Origin: Rivularia sp. MS3
GTDB taxonomy: Bacteria > Cyanobacteriota > Cyanobacteriia > Cyanobacteriales > Nostocaceae
Direction: 5' to 3'
Assembly (NCBI GenBank): GCA_019192545.1
Contig: JAHCMI010000018.1
Location: 1 to 64,000 of the forward strand
Length of the DNA stretch: 64,000 bases
The notes beneath the pieces were generated by a model that did no database searches, was not told where the DNA came from, and saw only the letters and a list, made by a program, of their open reading frames with translations. Positions 27,179 through 34,479 of the stretch are shown in pieces; within the stretch, counting starts at the first letter, position 1; every line of letters starts with the position of its first letter. The position numbers and the translations under genes were made by a program.

Positions 27179-27514
27179 ATGTCCCAGAAAGATAATAAAA
27201 AAAATAACTCTAATGCAGTACCATTTTTTGCTCGTTATTTGGAAGGGCAGTATTGCGAAGATTTATCTGAAGAAGAGATGAATGAGGTTTATGGAGGCTT
27301 ATCAAAACGAGAAAAAATATCAAAAGAGCATCCCCGTAACTTAAAAGATATAGTCATGACTATGAAATATCCTTCGGATAACGAAGATAGTTCTCCTAAG
27401 CATCCTCCTATTGCAATGACTAAAAAATATCCTTCTGATGCTGATGAAGCGATGACAAACAAGTTTCCATCAGACGGTGATGATGAATTACCTCCACACT
27501 ATACAAGATGGTAG
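27179..27514 (+). CDS. mdnA: Three-core microviridin (graspetide) precursor with Gly-Gly leader
   Basis: 111 residues. The leader contains PFFARYLEGQ (15-24), the helix recognised by microviridin ATP-grasp ligases, and ends EVYGG (Gly39-Gly40). Three cores follow: TMKYPSDNED (61-70), TKKYPSDADE (81-90) and TNKFPSDGDD (93-102), each with the Thr, Lys, Ser donors and Asp/Glu acceptors of a tricyclic microviridin. Acceptor acids vary between cores. An ideal SD, AAGGAG, precedes the ATG. Both ligases lie immediately downstream. Microviridins are usually serine-protease inhibitors. Multi-core precursors are known in cyanobacteria. Confidence 0.95.
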   Translation: MSQKDNKKNNSNAVPFFARYLEGQYCEDLSEEEMNEVYGGLSKREKISKEHPRNLKDIVMTMKYPSDNEDSSPKHPPIAMTKKYPSDADEAMTNKFPSDGDDELPPHYTRW

Positions 27515-27594
27515 GTAAAACCTAGAAATAGACATAAGCTTTATCAAGTAGTAAGGATAATTGCTGTATAACGTTTAATTGTTTAGGAATCTTT

Positions 27595-28581
27595 ATGCAT
27601 CTATCTCGTGACGTTGTCCTCTTAATCACTCACAGCGGTGATTTCTATACAGTAGACAGAGTAGCAGAAGCGTTATCTAGACTTGGCGCAAATCCGTTTC
27701 GTCTTGATACAGATATGTTTCCTTTATCGATAGAGCTAGCAGCACATATTAATCACTCGGGAAGCAAGCATTGCTTAAAGTATGGCGAAGAATATTTAAA
27801 TATAGAGCGGGTGCAAGCTGTGTGGATGCGACGTATTTGGCAACCGCAATTGACTAAAGAATTAGCTCCACAATTTCAAACAGCCTGTATTCGAGAGTCG
27901 GTAACAACCTTAGATGGTTTTTGGGACAGTCTAAAAGAAGCCCATTGGGTAGATGATTTACAACGGATAAATATTGCAGAAAATAAGCTGCGTCAGCTGA
28001 GGGTAGCGCAAGAAATAGGTTTGAATATTCCTCAAACTCTTGTAACTAACAATCCTGCCCAAGCAAGGGAGTTTTTCTTAAAGCTAGAAGGAAAAGTAGT
28101 TGTGAAATTGTCAACTCCTCTTTCTTATAGTATGAAAGGCTCCTCATTTTTTCTTTTCACTAGCAAAGTAAAACAGGAAGATTTATTAGATGCAGAGACA
28201 TTAAGTTATTGCCCGATGATTTTTCAAGAGCAAATACCCAAGCAGCGAGAGCTGAGAATTGTTTTTGTAGATGGTAATTTTTTTGTAGGAGCGCTTGATG
28301 CATCTCAATATGCAGCTTCAGCAATTGACTGGCGATGTGCTGATGACAAGAATTTTGTATGGCAACCGTTTCAGCTACCGGAAGAATTAACTGTTAGTTT
28401 AAATTCATTTATGAACAAGTTTGGGCTTTTGTTTGGAGCCTTTGATTTTATTCAGACTCCCTCGGATGAATATATTTTTTTAGAAGTTAATCCCACGGGA
28501 GAATGGGGCATGTTAGAAAGAGATTTACAACTTCCTATTAGTAGTGCGATCGCAAATGCACTGCTCAAAAGTCAAAAATAA
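27595..28581 (+). CDS. mdnB: ATP-grasp ligase, MdnB/MvdC-like (omega-amide forming)
   Basis: 328 residues of the graspetide ATP-grasp family. It opens VVLLITHSGDFYTVDRVAEA and has FRLDTDMFP, VWMRRIW, and the nucleotide/metal-binding end FLEVNPTGEWGMLERDLQ. By its resemblance to MdnB/MvdC it should make the Lys-to-acid amide that closes the third ring of each core after the esters are made. It follows the precursor by 80 bases with SD AGGAA. It is about 35-40 percent like the next gene by eye, so the two arose by duplication. Confidence 0.88.
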   Translation: MHLSRDVVLLITHSGDFYTVDRVAEALSRLGANPFRLDTDMFPLSIELAAHINHSGSKHCLKYGEEYLNIERVQAVWMRRIWQPQLTKELAPQFQTACIRESVTTLDGFWDSLKEAHWVDDLQRINIAENKLRQLRVAQEIGLNIPQTLVTNNPAQAREFFLKLEGKVVVKLSTPLSYSMKGSSFFLFTSKVKQEDLLDAETLSYCPMIFQEQIPKQRELRIVFVDGNFFVGALDASQYAASAIDWRCADDKNFVWQPFQLPEELTVSLNSFMNKFGLLFGAFDFIQTPSDEYIFLEVNPTGEWGMLERDLQLPISSAIANALLKSQK

Positions 28582-28650
28582 AAAAATTATATTATCATTC
28601 GCTTCTGAATTTTTAACAATTACCTTTAACCTTTAACCTCTTATCTCTTC

Positions 28651-29670
28651 ATGACTATTTTAATTATTACTCATAGTCAGGATAACGAAAGCATTTCTTC
28701 AGTAATGGCAGCTATCGAAGCTCGGGGAGAAAAAGCATTTCGTTTCGACACTGATAAATTCCCCACGCAAACCCGGTTAGATATTTCTTATAGTAACGGT
28801 AGTCGAAATATTATTATTGCTAACGAGCAACAGAAATTAAATTTAAAAGAAGTATCTTCTGTGTGGTATCGACGGATTGCTATTGGCGCAAAGATTCCCT
28901 ACAGCATGAACAAACAGCTTAGGCAAGCTTCAATTCAAGAATCCCGCACTACAATTGCCGGAATGATTGCTAGTATCGAAGCATTTCATCTCGATAAAGT
29001 TGTAAATATTCGTCTGGCTGAAAACAAACAGCTACAATTACAAGTTGCTGAGGAAATAGGTTTAAAGATTCCTCGCACCCTAATTACAAACAATCCAGAA
29101 ACAGTAAAGCAATTCGCCCAAGAATGTCAGCAAGACATTGTAACAAAAATGCTTTCTTCTTTTGCTATCTACGATAATTTTGGGCAGGAAAAAGTTGTTT
29201 TTACAAATCCGGTGACATCAGAAGATATTAATAACCTTGATGGGCTAAATTTATGTCCGATGACTTTTCAAGAGAAAATCCCTAAAGCTCTGGAATTACG
29301 GACAATTATTGTAGGAAAAAATCTATTTACTGCTGCGGTTGATTCTCAAGCCGTGCATAAGGCTCGTTACGATTGGAGAAGGGAAGGGCTAGCTTTAATT
29401 AATACTTGGCAACCTCACAATTTACCTAAATATGTTGAACAAAAGCTTCTAAAGCTAATGGCTTATTTTCAGTTAAACTACGGTGCAGTTGATATTATTT
29501 TGACACCGGATAATGAATATATATTTCTAGAAGTTAACCCAGTTGGAGAATTTTTCTGGTTGGAACACTCTCCAGGATTACCAATTTCTCAAAGCATTGC
29601 AGAATTACTGGTAAGCTGTTCGCATAACCTAAAATCATTATTCTCAGAATCCCAATTTATTGTTGGTTAA
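28651..29670 (+). CDS. mdnC: ATP-grasp ligase, MdnC/MvdD-like (omega-ester forming)
   Basis: 339 residues. It opens TILIITHSQDNESISSVMAA, then FRFDTDKFPT, VWYRRIA, CPMTFQEKIPKALELR and FLEVNPVGEFFWLE, very close to characterised MdnC. MdnC-type enzymes first form the two ester rings (Thr to Asp and Ser to Glu) after binding the PFFARxLE leader helix. It acts in the cytoplasm with ATP and magnesium. A bidirectional terminator follows. No MdnD-type GNAT acetyltransferase is adjacent, unlike several described clusters. Confidence 0.9.
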   Translation: MTILIITHSQDNESISSVMAAIEARGEKAFRFDTDKFPTQTRLDISYSNGSRNIIIANEQQKLNLKEVSSVWYRRIAIGAKIPYSMNKQLRQASIQESRTTIAGMIASIEAFHLDKVVNIRLAENKQLQLQVAEEIGLKIPRTLITNNPETVKQFAQECQQDIVTKMLSSFAIYDNFGQEKVVFTNPVTSEDINNLDGLNLCPMTFQEKIPKALELRTIIVGKNLFTAAVDSQAVHKARYDWRREGLALINTWQPHNLPKYVEQKLLKLMAYFQLNYGAVDIILTPDNEYIFLEVNPVGEFFWLEHSPGLPISQSIAELLVSCSHNLKSLFSESQFIVG

Positions 29671-29768
29671 ACAACCTGCCTAATATATTTTTATAAACAT
29701 AAATTGAGTTTATTTTATTTGCTTAAAAATGCTACAATAAATTAGATAAAATAAAATTAATCAAAATG

Positions 29769-29805
29769 AAATCCCTTGTTGATTTAGATTAATAACAAGG
29801 GATTT
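29769..29805. terminator. Bidirectional terminator between convergent peptide genes
   Basis: A perfect 12-bp stem, AAATCCCTTGTT / AACAAGGGATTT, with a 13-nt loop and A/T-rich flanks on both sides. It separates mdnC (+) from the minus-strand precursor. Confidence 0.85.
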
Positions 29806-29876
29806 ATAATATGTATGATTTGAGAACACTTTTCAATTTAATATTAGATAGCGATAAATTTTAGAACACTGGTTGT

Positions 29877-30182
29877 TTAACCAATTTTTGACCAATAAGA
29901 AATACTCGTATCAGAAGAACGAGAAATATTTTTTCCATCTCTTGCAGTTGATATAGCTCTTCCAGAAGCGCGTGAAGATGAAAATAAATCATCTTTACGG
30001 GTAGATGCTGAAGTTTTAGTAACAGTCTTAGTTATTTTTCCCAGAGCGGCAGCTTCAGCATTTGCATCGGCTATTCCAGGACCAGCTTTACTATTAGCGT
30101 TAGCTGTAGTTATTACACCTCCTCCCATAATGCAACCTGAAAATTCAGCAAAATCTAGAATCCCTAAATCTCTTATAATCAT
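29877..30182 (-). CDS. Double-glycine precursor peptide, opposite strand
   Basis: 101 residues. The leader MIIRDLGILDFAEFSGCIMG ends in a Gly-Gly-Gly (20-22). The core has ADANAEAAALGKITKTVTKT and a Ser/Arg-rich end (SSSRASGRAISTARDGKNIS). The pattern matches the peptide at 25919-26218, so the two are diverged members of one family flanking the microviridin genes. SD GTAGGAGA is 8 bases before the ATG. Export by the C39 transporter is inferred. Confidence 0.85.
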   Translation of the reverse strand: MIIRDLGILDFAEFSGCIMGGGVITTANANSKAGPGIADANAEAAALGKITKTVTKTSASTRKDDLFSSSRASGRAISTARDGKNISRSSDTSISYWSKIG

Positions 30183-30820
30183 TTTTGACTCTCCTACAAC
30201 TACTTGTTTTTTCTAGGAATAAACCAATTAAATAAAATATATTCTAGGTAGAATAAAATAGTTCCTTGCTAAAGGGTAGATACGTCTTGCAACCTCTTTA
30301 TACGGAAAAAATTATTCAAGCAACTACTTCTATTAGTACATATTTCAATAATTGATATATACCCATTTTTTTAGTTGTTTTTTTATGTACAACTTGTCAA
30401 AGGATAACATATTTTATACTACTTGTTGATTTTTTAAACTATTTTTTTTCACTTAAATAAAGCATATATATTATCATCTTGGATATAAGTTAAAAGTAAG
30501 TATTAACGGATAACATGCAATAGTAAACTAAAAGCTTTAGTAGAATACCAACAGCAAATTGCATCAGTTTAGAAAAACCGCAAGATTGAGAAAATGCTTT
30601 GTATTTACACAAAGCCTTTATAAAGACAGCTTTGCTATATTTCTATAACTGTTTTCTCGATTTAAAATATTACCTTTCCATCAAATTTAATTAAAATATC
30701 CCTGACATATGACGTTGTTAGCTATTCGTCATTTTATACATAATCTCTTGAATCTTTATGCACAGCGATAATACTTAAATTGTTTCGTAATCAATATGAC
30801 TGTAAAATACCGATCGCGAT
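30183..30820. other. AT-rich intergenic stretch, no gene seen
   Basis: About 640 bases with AT-rich composition and no credible ORF on either strand. It should contain the promoter of the minus-strand precursor close to 30190-30300, but no strong consensus stands out. Confidence 0.5.
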
Positions 30821-31435
30821 TTATTCAAACCAATTTAACCAAGCTTGCCAATTCTGCACGATTCGAGCAAATTCTTGATATCCTGCTGCTCTAGGATGGG
30901 CACCATCATATTTTTTTATGTCATCCATCCAAATATTTGATTTTAATAAATCTGAAACAACATCTAAATAAGGTACATTTAATTGACTGCAAACTTTTTC
31001 AAACTCTGTTGATAAATCAGAAATTCTTTGATTCTGTTCCTCATCATCTATTGGTGGTGGACTAACTACCAATACTGGATATAAATCTTTCGCTATACAT
31101 AAAATATCCCGCAAATTAGTAATCGAATCTTGTAGATAAATTCGAGTTTTACCATTTTCTATAGTTGTATCGTTAGCTCCGAAAGAAAATACTACTCTAC
31201 CGTCATATTTTTTAGGTAAACGATAAGAAACTTCCTGCAACCAACGCTTTCTTAACTCGCGACTCGTCTCTCCTCTAACCCCTAAATTATAGTAAGTAAT
31301 CTCAAAACCTTTTGAAAAAGCATTTTGACATATTCTTCCAGCCCAGCCCAAACATTCAGCGTCGCCGGTACCATTTATATGTGACTCACCAACAAAGCAA
31401 ATTCTAATTTTTTTCATAGCACTAAATTCATTCAA
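30821..31435 (-). CDS. SGNH/GDSL-family hydrolase
   Basis: 204 residues with the SGNH blocks: RICFVGESHINGTGD (block I, with Ser in GES), an Asn-containing FSFGANDT (block III, GxND) and DGAHPRAAGY (block V, catalytic Asp and His). These enzymes are esterases, acyl-hydrolases or deacetylases. There is no signal peptide, so it is probably cytoplasmic. It sits next to the peptide locus. A role in deacylating a peptide product is possible but not shown. The start at 31435 could instead be a few codons later (MKKIRICFVG). Confidence 0.85.
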   Translation of the reverse strand: MNEFSAMKKIRICFVGESHINGTGDAECLGWAGRICQNAFSKGFEITYYNLGVRGETSRELRKRWLQEVSYRLPKKYDGRVVFSFGANDTTIENGKTRIYLQDSITNLRDILCIAKDLYPVLVVSPPPIDDEEQNQRISDLSTEFEKVCSQLNVPYLDVVSDLLKSNIWMDDIKKYDGAHPRAAGYQEFARIVQNWQAWLNWFE

Positions 31436-31502
31436 ACAATGGCAATGAAATCTATTGATTGTTAACTATTGATTTTACGATACTCTTAAACAATAAAAAT
31501 AA

Positions 31503-31700
31503 GTATTTAATTTAACGCTGCTTAAACAGCATCCTAACTCACCATATTCAAACGTTAGAATATGGCACGAAGTCATTTTACAATCAAAGCAGTACGGCAA
31601 TAAGACTTATGTCGCTGACTTTGACACAGCCATTAGTTTATTCTTCTACGGATATCCCTACTGTATCAAAACTTTTATCTTGTCTCGATGTATTCTATGA
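31503..31700 (+). pseudogene. Possible gene remnant without start codon
   Basis: 65 codons are open in one frame with no ATG, reading NVRIWHEVILQSKQYGNKTY then VADFDTAISLFFYGYPYC, which looks protein-like, before a TGA at 31698. It could be the 3' part of a lost gene. The competing ATG frame from 31609 is less convincing. Confidence 0.2.
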
Positions 31701-31727
31701 TTACTTTGTTGAGATAGTTAATTTTTT

Positions 31728-31904
31728 ATGGACAAAGCAGAGGTTGTTAAAGTCTTGCAGAAAGCGATTTCGTACATTCGTGAAAATAGAAGAAGCGATG
31801 CCATCAAAGAATTGCACATACTGCAAGATGACTTGGAAAGAAGAATCAAAGAAGATGATTTTGACAACGAGTATGATGAATATATAGTTGACGAAAACAA
31901 CTAA
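31728..31904 (+). CDS. Small acidic helical protein (58 residues)
   Basis: A 58-residue frame, MDKAEVVKVLQKAISYIREN then RRSDAIKELHILQDDLERRI and an acidic Asp/Glu/Tyr tail. Regular amphipathic helices and a balanced charge pattern favour this frame over the longer overlapping one (31609-31887), whose peptide is basic and irregular. No strong SD. The family is unknown. It could be a small regulatory or antitoxin-like protein, but nothing shows this. Confidence 0.5.
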   Translation: MDKAEVVKVLQKAISYIRENRRSDAIKELHILQDDLERRIKEDDFDNEYDEYIVDENN

Positions 31905-31989
31905 CTATTTAAATTTTAGATCGGGGTGCTAAAAAATTAGGGCATTCTTGCCCATTCAATTTCACTTTATTCAAATCTAAACGCTTGCA

Positions 31990-32796
31990 TCATTTGCTTT
32001 TGGCTTTCAACCAATTTACACCGAAATCAACAGCGCCTCTAACAGCAAAAAATTTCGTATCAGCCGAACCAACTTTTGAATTTTTGACACAACCGGTTTT
32101 TTCAAAATTTTTACCTAAATCACTAAAAGAGTTCCCATCAAAATCAATATCAAGATAAGTCTTCCAAACTTTTTTTCCCGCTTCTAAAATTGGCGCTCCG
32201 TAATTTACCGTTTCAATATCACCTTTTCTGTATTCTGCTAAATGAAAAGCTGTACAACTATCGTATTGGGTTCCTAATAAAAGTACGTAACCGTTCAAAT
32301 CGTAAAGCCGAGCCAGAGGTGATTCTTCGCCAAGAGAATAATTCAATGAATGGTTGTTGATAATAGTTTCAGCTTCCAGCCCCCAAGCAGCAAAAGAAAA
32401 ACTTGGGTGAGAACTTCGTAAAACGTTTTCACAACTGCGGAAAACTTCAACAATTTTCCCCATATTTCTTGTGGGAGTTATTCTGGCATCGTAAGCTGGC
32501 ATTGTATCGCGAATTATCTGCCACCATTCATAAGGAACCGGTGGAGCTTGCCAAGGTTCGGGATCTGAATAATCGGTACTATGAGTGGGCATTACCAAAG
32601 TACCATTTGACGTAACTACATCCATTAAAGCTTGAATTACTGTAACCGCACCACCGCAAACCCATCCCAAAGAACTCAAGGAAGAATGTACAATTACCGT
32701 TATTCCTGGAGTCAAACCAGCATTTATTAAGTCTTGTGTTAAAGTCTTGCGAGTGCGGGGGAATTGCGATTTTGCAATAGCTTCTGCTTCCGTCAT
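31990..32796 (-). CDS. AAC(3)-family N-acetyltransferase
   Basis: 268 residues of the aminoglycoside 3-N-acetyltransferase superfamily, with the acetyl-CoA-binding HSSLSSLGWVCGG, then GTLVMPTHSTDYSDP, HPSFSFAAWG and GEESPLARLYDLNGYVLLLG. Family members acetylate aminoglycosides or other amino compounds such as phosphonate products. As a chromosomal cyanobacterial copy the native substrate is more likely a metabolite than an antibiotic. It lies between the peptide locus and rbcLXS. The ATG follows about 20 bases of AT-rich DNA without strong SD. Confidence 0.9.
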   Translation of the reverse strand: MTEAEAIAKSQFPRTRKTLTQDLINAGLTPGITVIVHSSLSSLGWVCGGAVTVIQALMDVVTSNGTLVMPTHSTDYSDPEPWQAPPVPYEWWQIIRDTMPAYDARITPTRNMGKIVEVFRSCENVLRSSHPSFSFAAWGLEAETIINNHSLNYSLGEESPLARLYDLNGYVLLLGTQYDSCTAFHLAEYRKGDIETVNYGAPILEAGKKVWKTYLDIDFDGNSFSDLGKNFEKTGCVKNSKVGSADTKFFAVRGAVDFGVNWLKAKSK

Positions 32797-33384
32797 TTTA
32801 GATTAATTGAAATTTTGATGAAAAATAATATAGATATAGAAAGTTTATTACAAAAGTTCAAAGAAATAATCCAAATAAAAACCGTGTTTATATACGATTT
32901 TCTCAGTCCATTTTAATGGACTTATGCTATTAGCCTGGGAATTGCATTCCCAGGTGGATGAAAGCAAAGTCTAATTATCTATAATCTTTAATCTTTATTG
33001 ATACATTTAGCTTCGCCGCAATAGATTCTACTCTTTATCTTTTTTCAGAATATAAATGTAGGGTTACGACACGATTCATAAATTTTTCGTTGTCAATCAA
33101 ATTGTTTTATGTCCTCCGAACATGCTAACGCTAACGTGTTTAACCTAACCTACAAACTTCCCCTCTACTTGATAAGGAGAGGGGTGCGCGAAGCGCGGGG
33201 TGAGGTAATAGTTTATTTTAGTTAACTCAAATTTGCCGATAATTAATGGTGCGTTACGGCATGATTTAAATAGTATTATTCAATTAATATTGATCTGTGC
33301 CGTAACACACCCTACAAATTATATGATAAATCTCTTGTGGGGGTAGGCATCCCTGCCTGCCTAAATTCAATTAACAAACCAAAA
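32797..33384. other. Intergenic repeats downstream of rbcS
   Basis: No gene. It contains an element with CCCCTCTACTTG...AGAGGGG and GCGCGAAGCGCGGGGTGAGG (33160-33206), another with GTGCGTTACGGC...CGTAACACACCCTAC (33250-33315), and a GCAGGCAGGGATGCCTACC stem near 33340-33360. These match dispersed repeats elsewhere in the window. Confidence 0.55.
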
Positions 33385-33413
33385 TTCCCTCTCTACATTT
33401 AGCAGAAAGGGAA
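33385..33413 (-). terminator. Putative rbcLXS operon terminator
   Basis: Read on the minus strand, TTCCCT and AGGGAA pair around a loop and are followed by TTTTGG. It lies about 50 bases past the rbcS stop. Confidence 0.5.
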
Positions 33414-33462
33414 AACTTATTTAATATTTAAAAGGTTAAAATCTGCCTTTCAAAATTAAACC

Positions 33463-33804
33463 TTAGTATCTGTAACCGCCTTGGTTTGGCTTGTTAACAA
33501 TAAAGCTAAGAACTTGACATTGCTTAACGTTATCAAAACCAACTACACGAATGTAGCAGTTAGGAAACTGAGAGCGACAACCTTGAACTTCAGCTAATAC
33601 CTCTTGTGGGCTTCTAGCATTGAACAAAGGTAACTTCCACATTGTCCAATACATTTCTGTAGGTTCGGAAGTTTCGTTAAATTCAATTGCAGGGAAATAA
33701 CCCTGATCTAATACATATTGAATTTGACGAGCGATTTGAGCATCGTTTAAAGGTGGTAAGTATGAAAGGGTTTCGTACCGACGCTCTTTTGGTAAAGTTT
33801 GCAT
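33463..33804 (-). CDS. rbcS: RuBisCO small subunit
   Basis: 113 residues, normal for cyanobacteria. It opens [19 protein letters not shown] and has [28 protein letters not shown] and the usual C-terminal tail. It caps the L8 core of form I RuBisCO in the carboxysome. Third gene of the rbcLXS operon, after a 152-base spacer of heptamer repeats. Confidence 0.98.
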   Translation of the reverse strand: MQTLPKERRYETLSYLPPLNDAQIARQIQYVLDQGYFPAIEFNETSEPTEMYWTMWKLPLFNARSPQEVLAEVQGCRSQFPNCYIRVVGFDNVKQCQVLSFIVNKPNQGGYRY

Positions 33805-33813
33805 TTTTTCTAT

Positions 33814-33955
33814 TAGTTGTTGGTTGTTAGTTGTTAGTTGTTAGTTGGTAGTTGTTAGTTGTTAGTTGGTAGTTGGTAGTTGGTAGTTGGTAGTTGTTTA
33901 AAATCCACTATCCACTATCCACTATCCACTATCCACTATCCACTATCCACTAACC
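33814..33955. repeat. STRR array between rbcX and rbcS
   Basis: About twelve GTTAGTT/GGTAGTT heptamers (33820-33897) are followed by about seven perfect ATCCACT heptamers (33903-33951). The change of unit in mid-spacer indicates two separate expansions inside the operon. Confidence 0.9.
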
Positions 33956-33956
33956 T

Positions 33957-34376
33957 CTAACTTTTGTCGCTCGAAGTTTCATCCGAGCTAGTATCCGTTG
34001 GATTTGATTCTGATTCTTGAATACTGGGGTTAGATAAATCTAATTGCGTAATCCGTTCAAGATGCTGGCGACGATGTTCCATATTAGCTTGGGTAATCCC
34101 GGTGCTTACCATCTCCGGCAAAAATTCTGTGACTTCTTCCGCTAAATGTTGCCTTACTGTCATTATCCGCAAAGCCAGTTCCGGCTTTTCTAGGAATAAT
34201 TGCTCAATATACTTTTCTCCATCTTGAATTCTTTCTTTGGTAGAAAAGCGATGCAGCCAAGCCGCAACATAGGGATTCGTTTCATTAATTTGAGCCGACA
34301 CCGTTCTAACCGCCTGATATGTCAAGTAGCTTTGCAGCATCTTGGATGTGTCTTTGGCAATTTGCTTTATATTCAT
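33957..34376 (-). CDS. rbcX: RuBisCO assembly chaperone RbcX
   Basis: 139 residues. The homodimeric helical chaperone that clamps the RbcL C-terminal tail (EIKFEFE motif) during L8 assembly. It has MNIKQIAKDTSKMLQSYLTYQAVRTV, an RFSTKERIQDGEKYIE turn and the helix RIMTVRQHLAEEVTEFLPEM typical of the family. The C-terminal about 25 residues are a Ser/Asp/Thr-rich disordered tail (SSDETSSDKS). Middle gene of the operon, 103 bases after rbcL. Confidence 0.97.
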   Translation of the reverse strand: MNIKQIAKDTSKMLQSYLTYQAVRTVSAQINETNPYVAAWLHRFSTKERIQDGEKYIEQLFLEKPELALRIMTVRQHLAEEVTEFLPEMVSTGITQANMEHRRQHLERITQLDLSNPSIQESESNPTDTSSDETSSDKS

Positions 34377-34479
34377 ACTTGACCCCAGCCCATAATAGTT
34401 ATGAGTTATAAGTGTTGAGTTTTAAATTAAGGAGATTTTAAACTTAAAACCCAAAACAAAAAACTCACAACTAATACAA

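Noticed and set aside
31609-31887. 92-codon frame overlapping the 58-residue ORF
   Set aside because: Its product is basic and irregular in the overlap, while the other frame gives a regular amphipathic helix.
33814-33955. Repeat array considered as CRISPR
   Set aside because: Units are 7 bp and adjoin each other without spacers, so they are STRRs.
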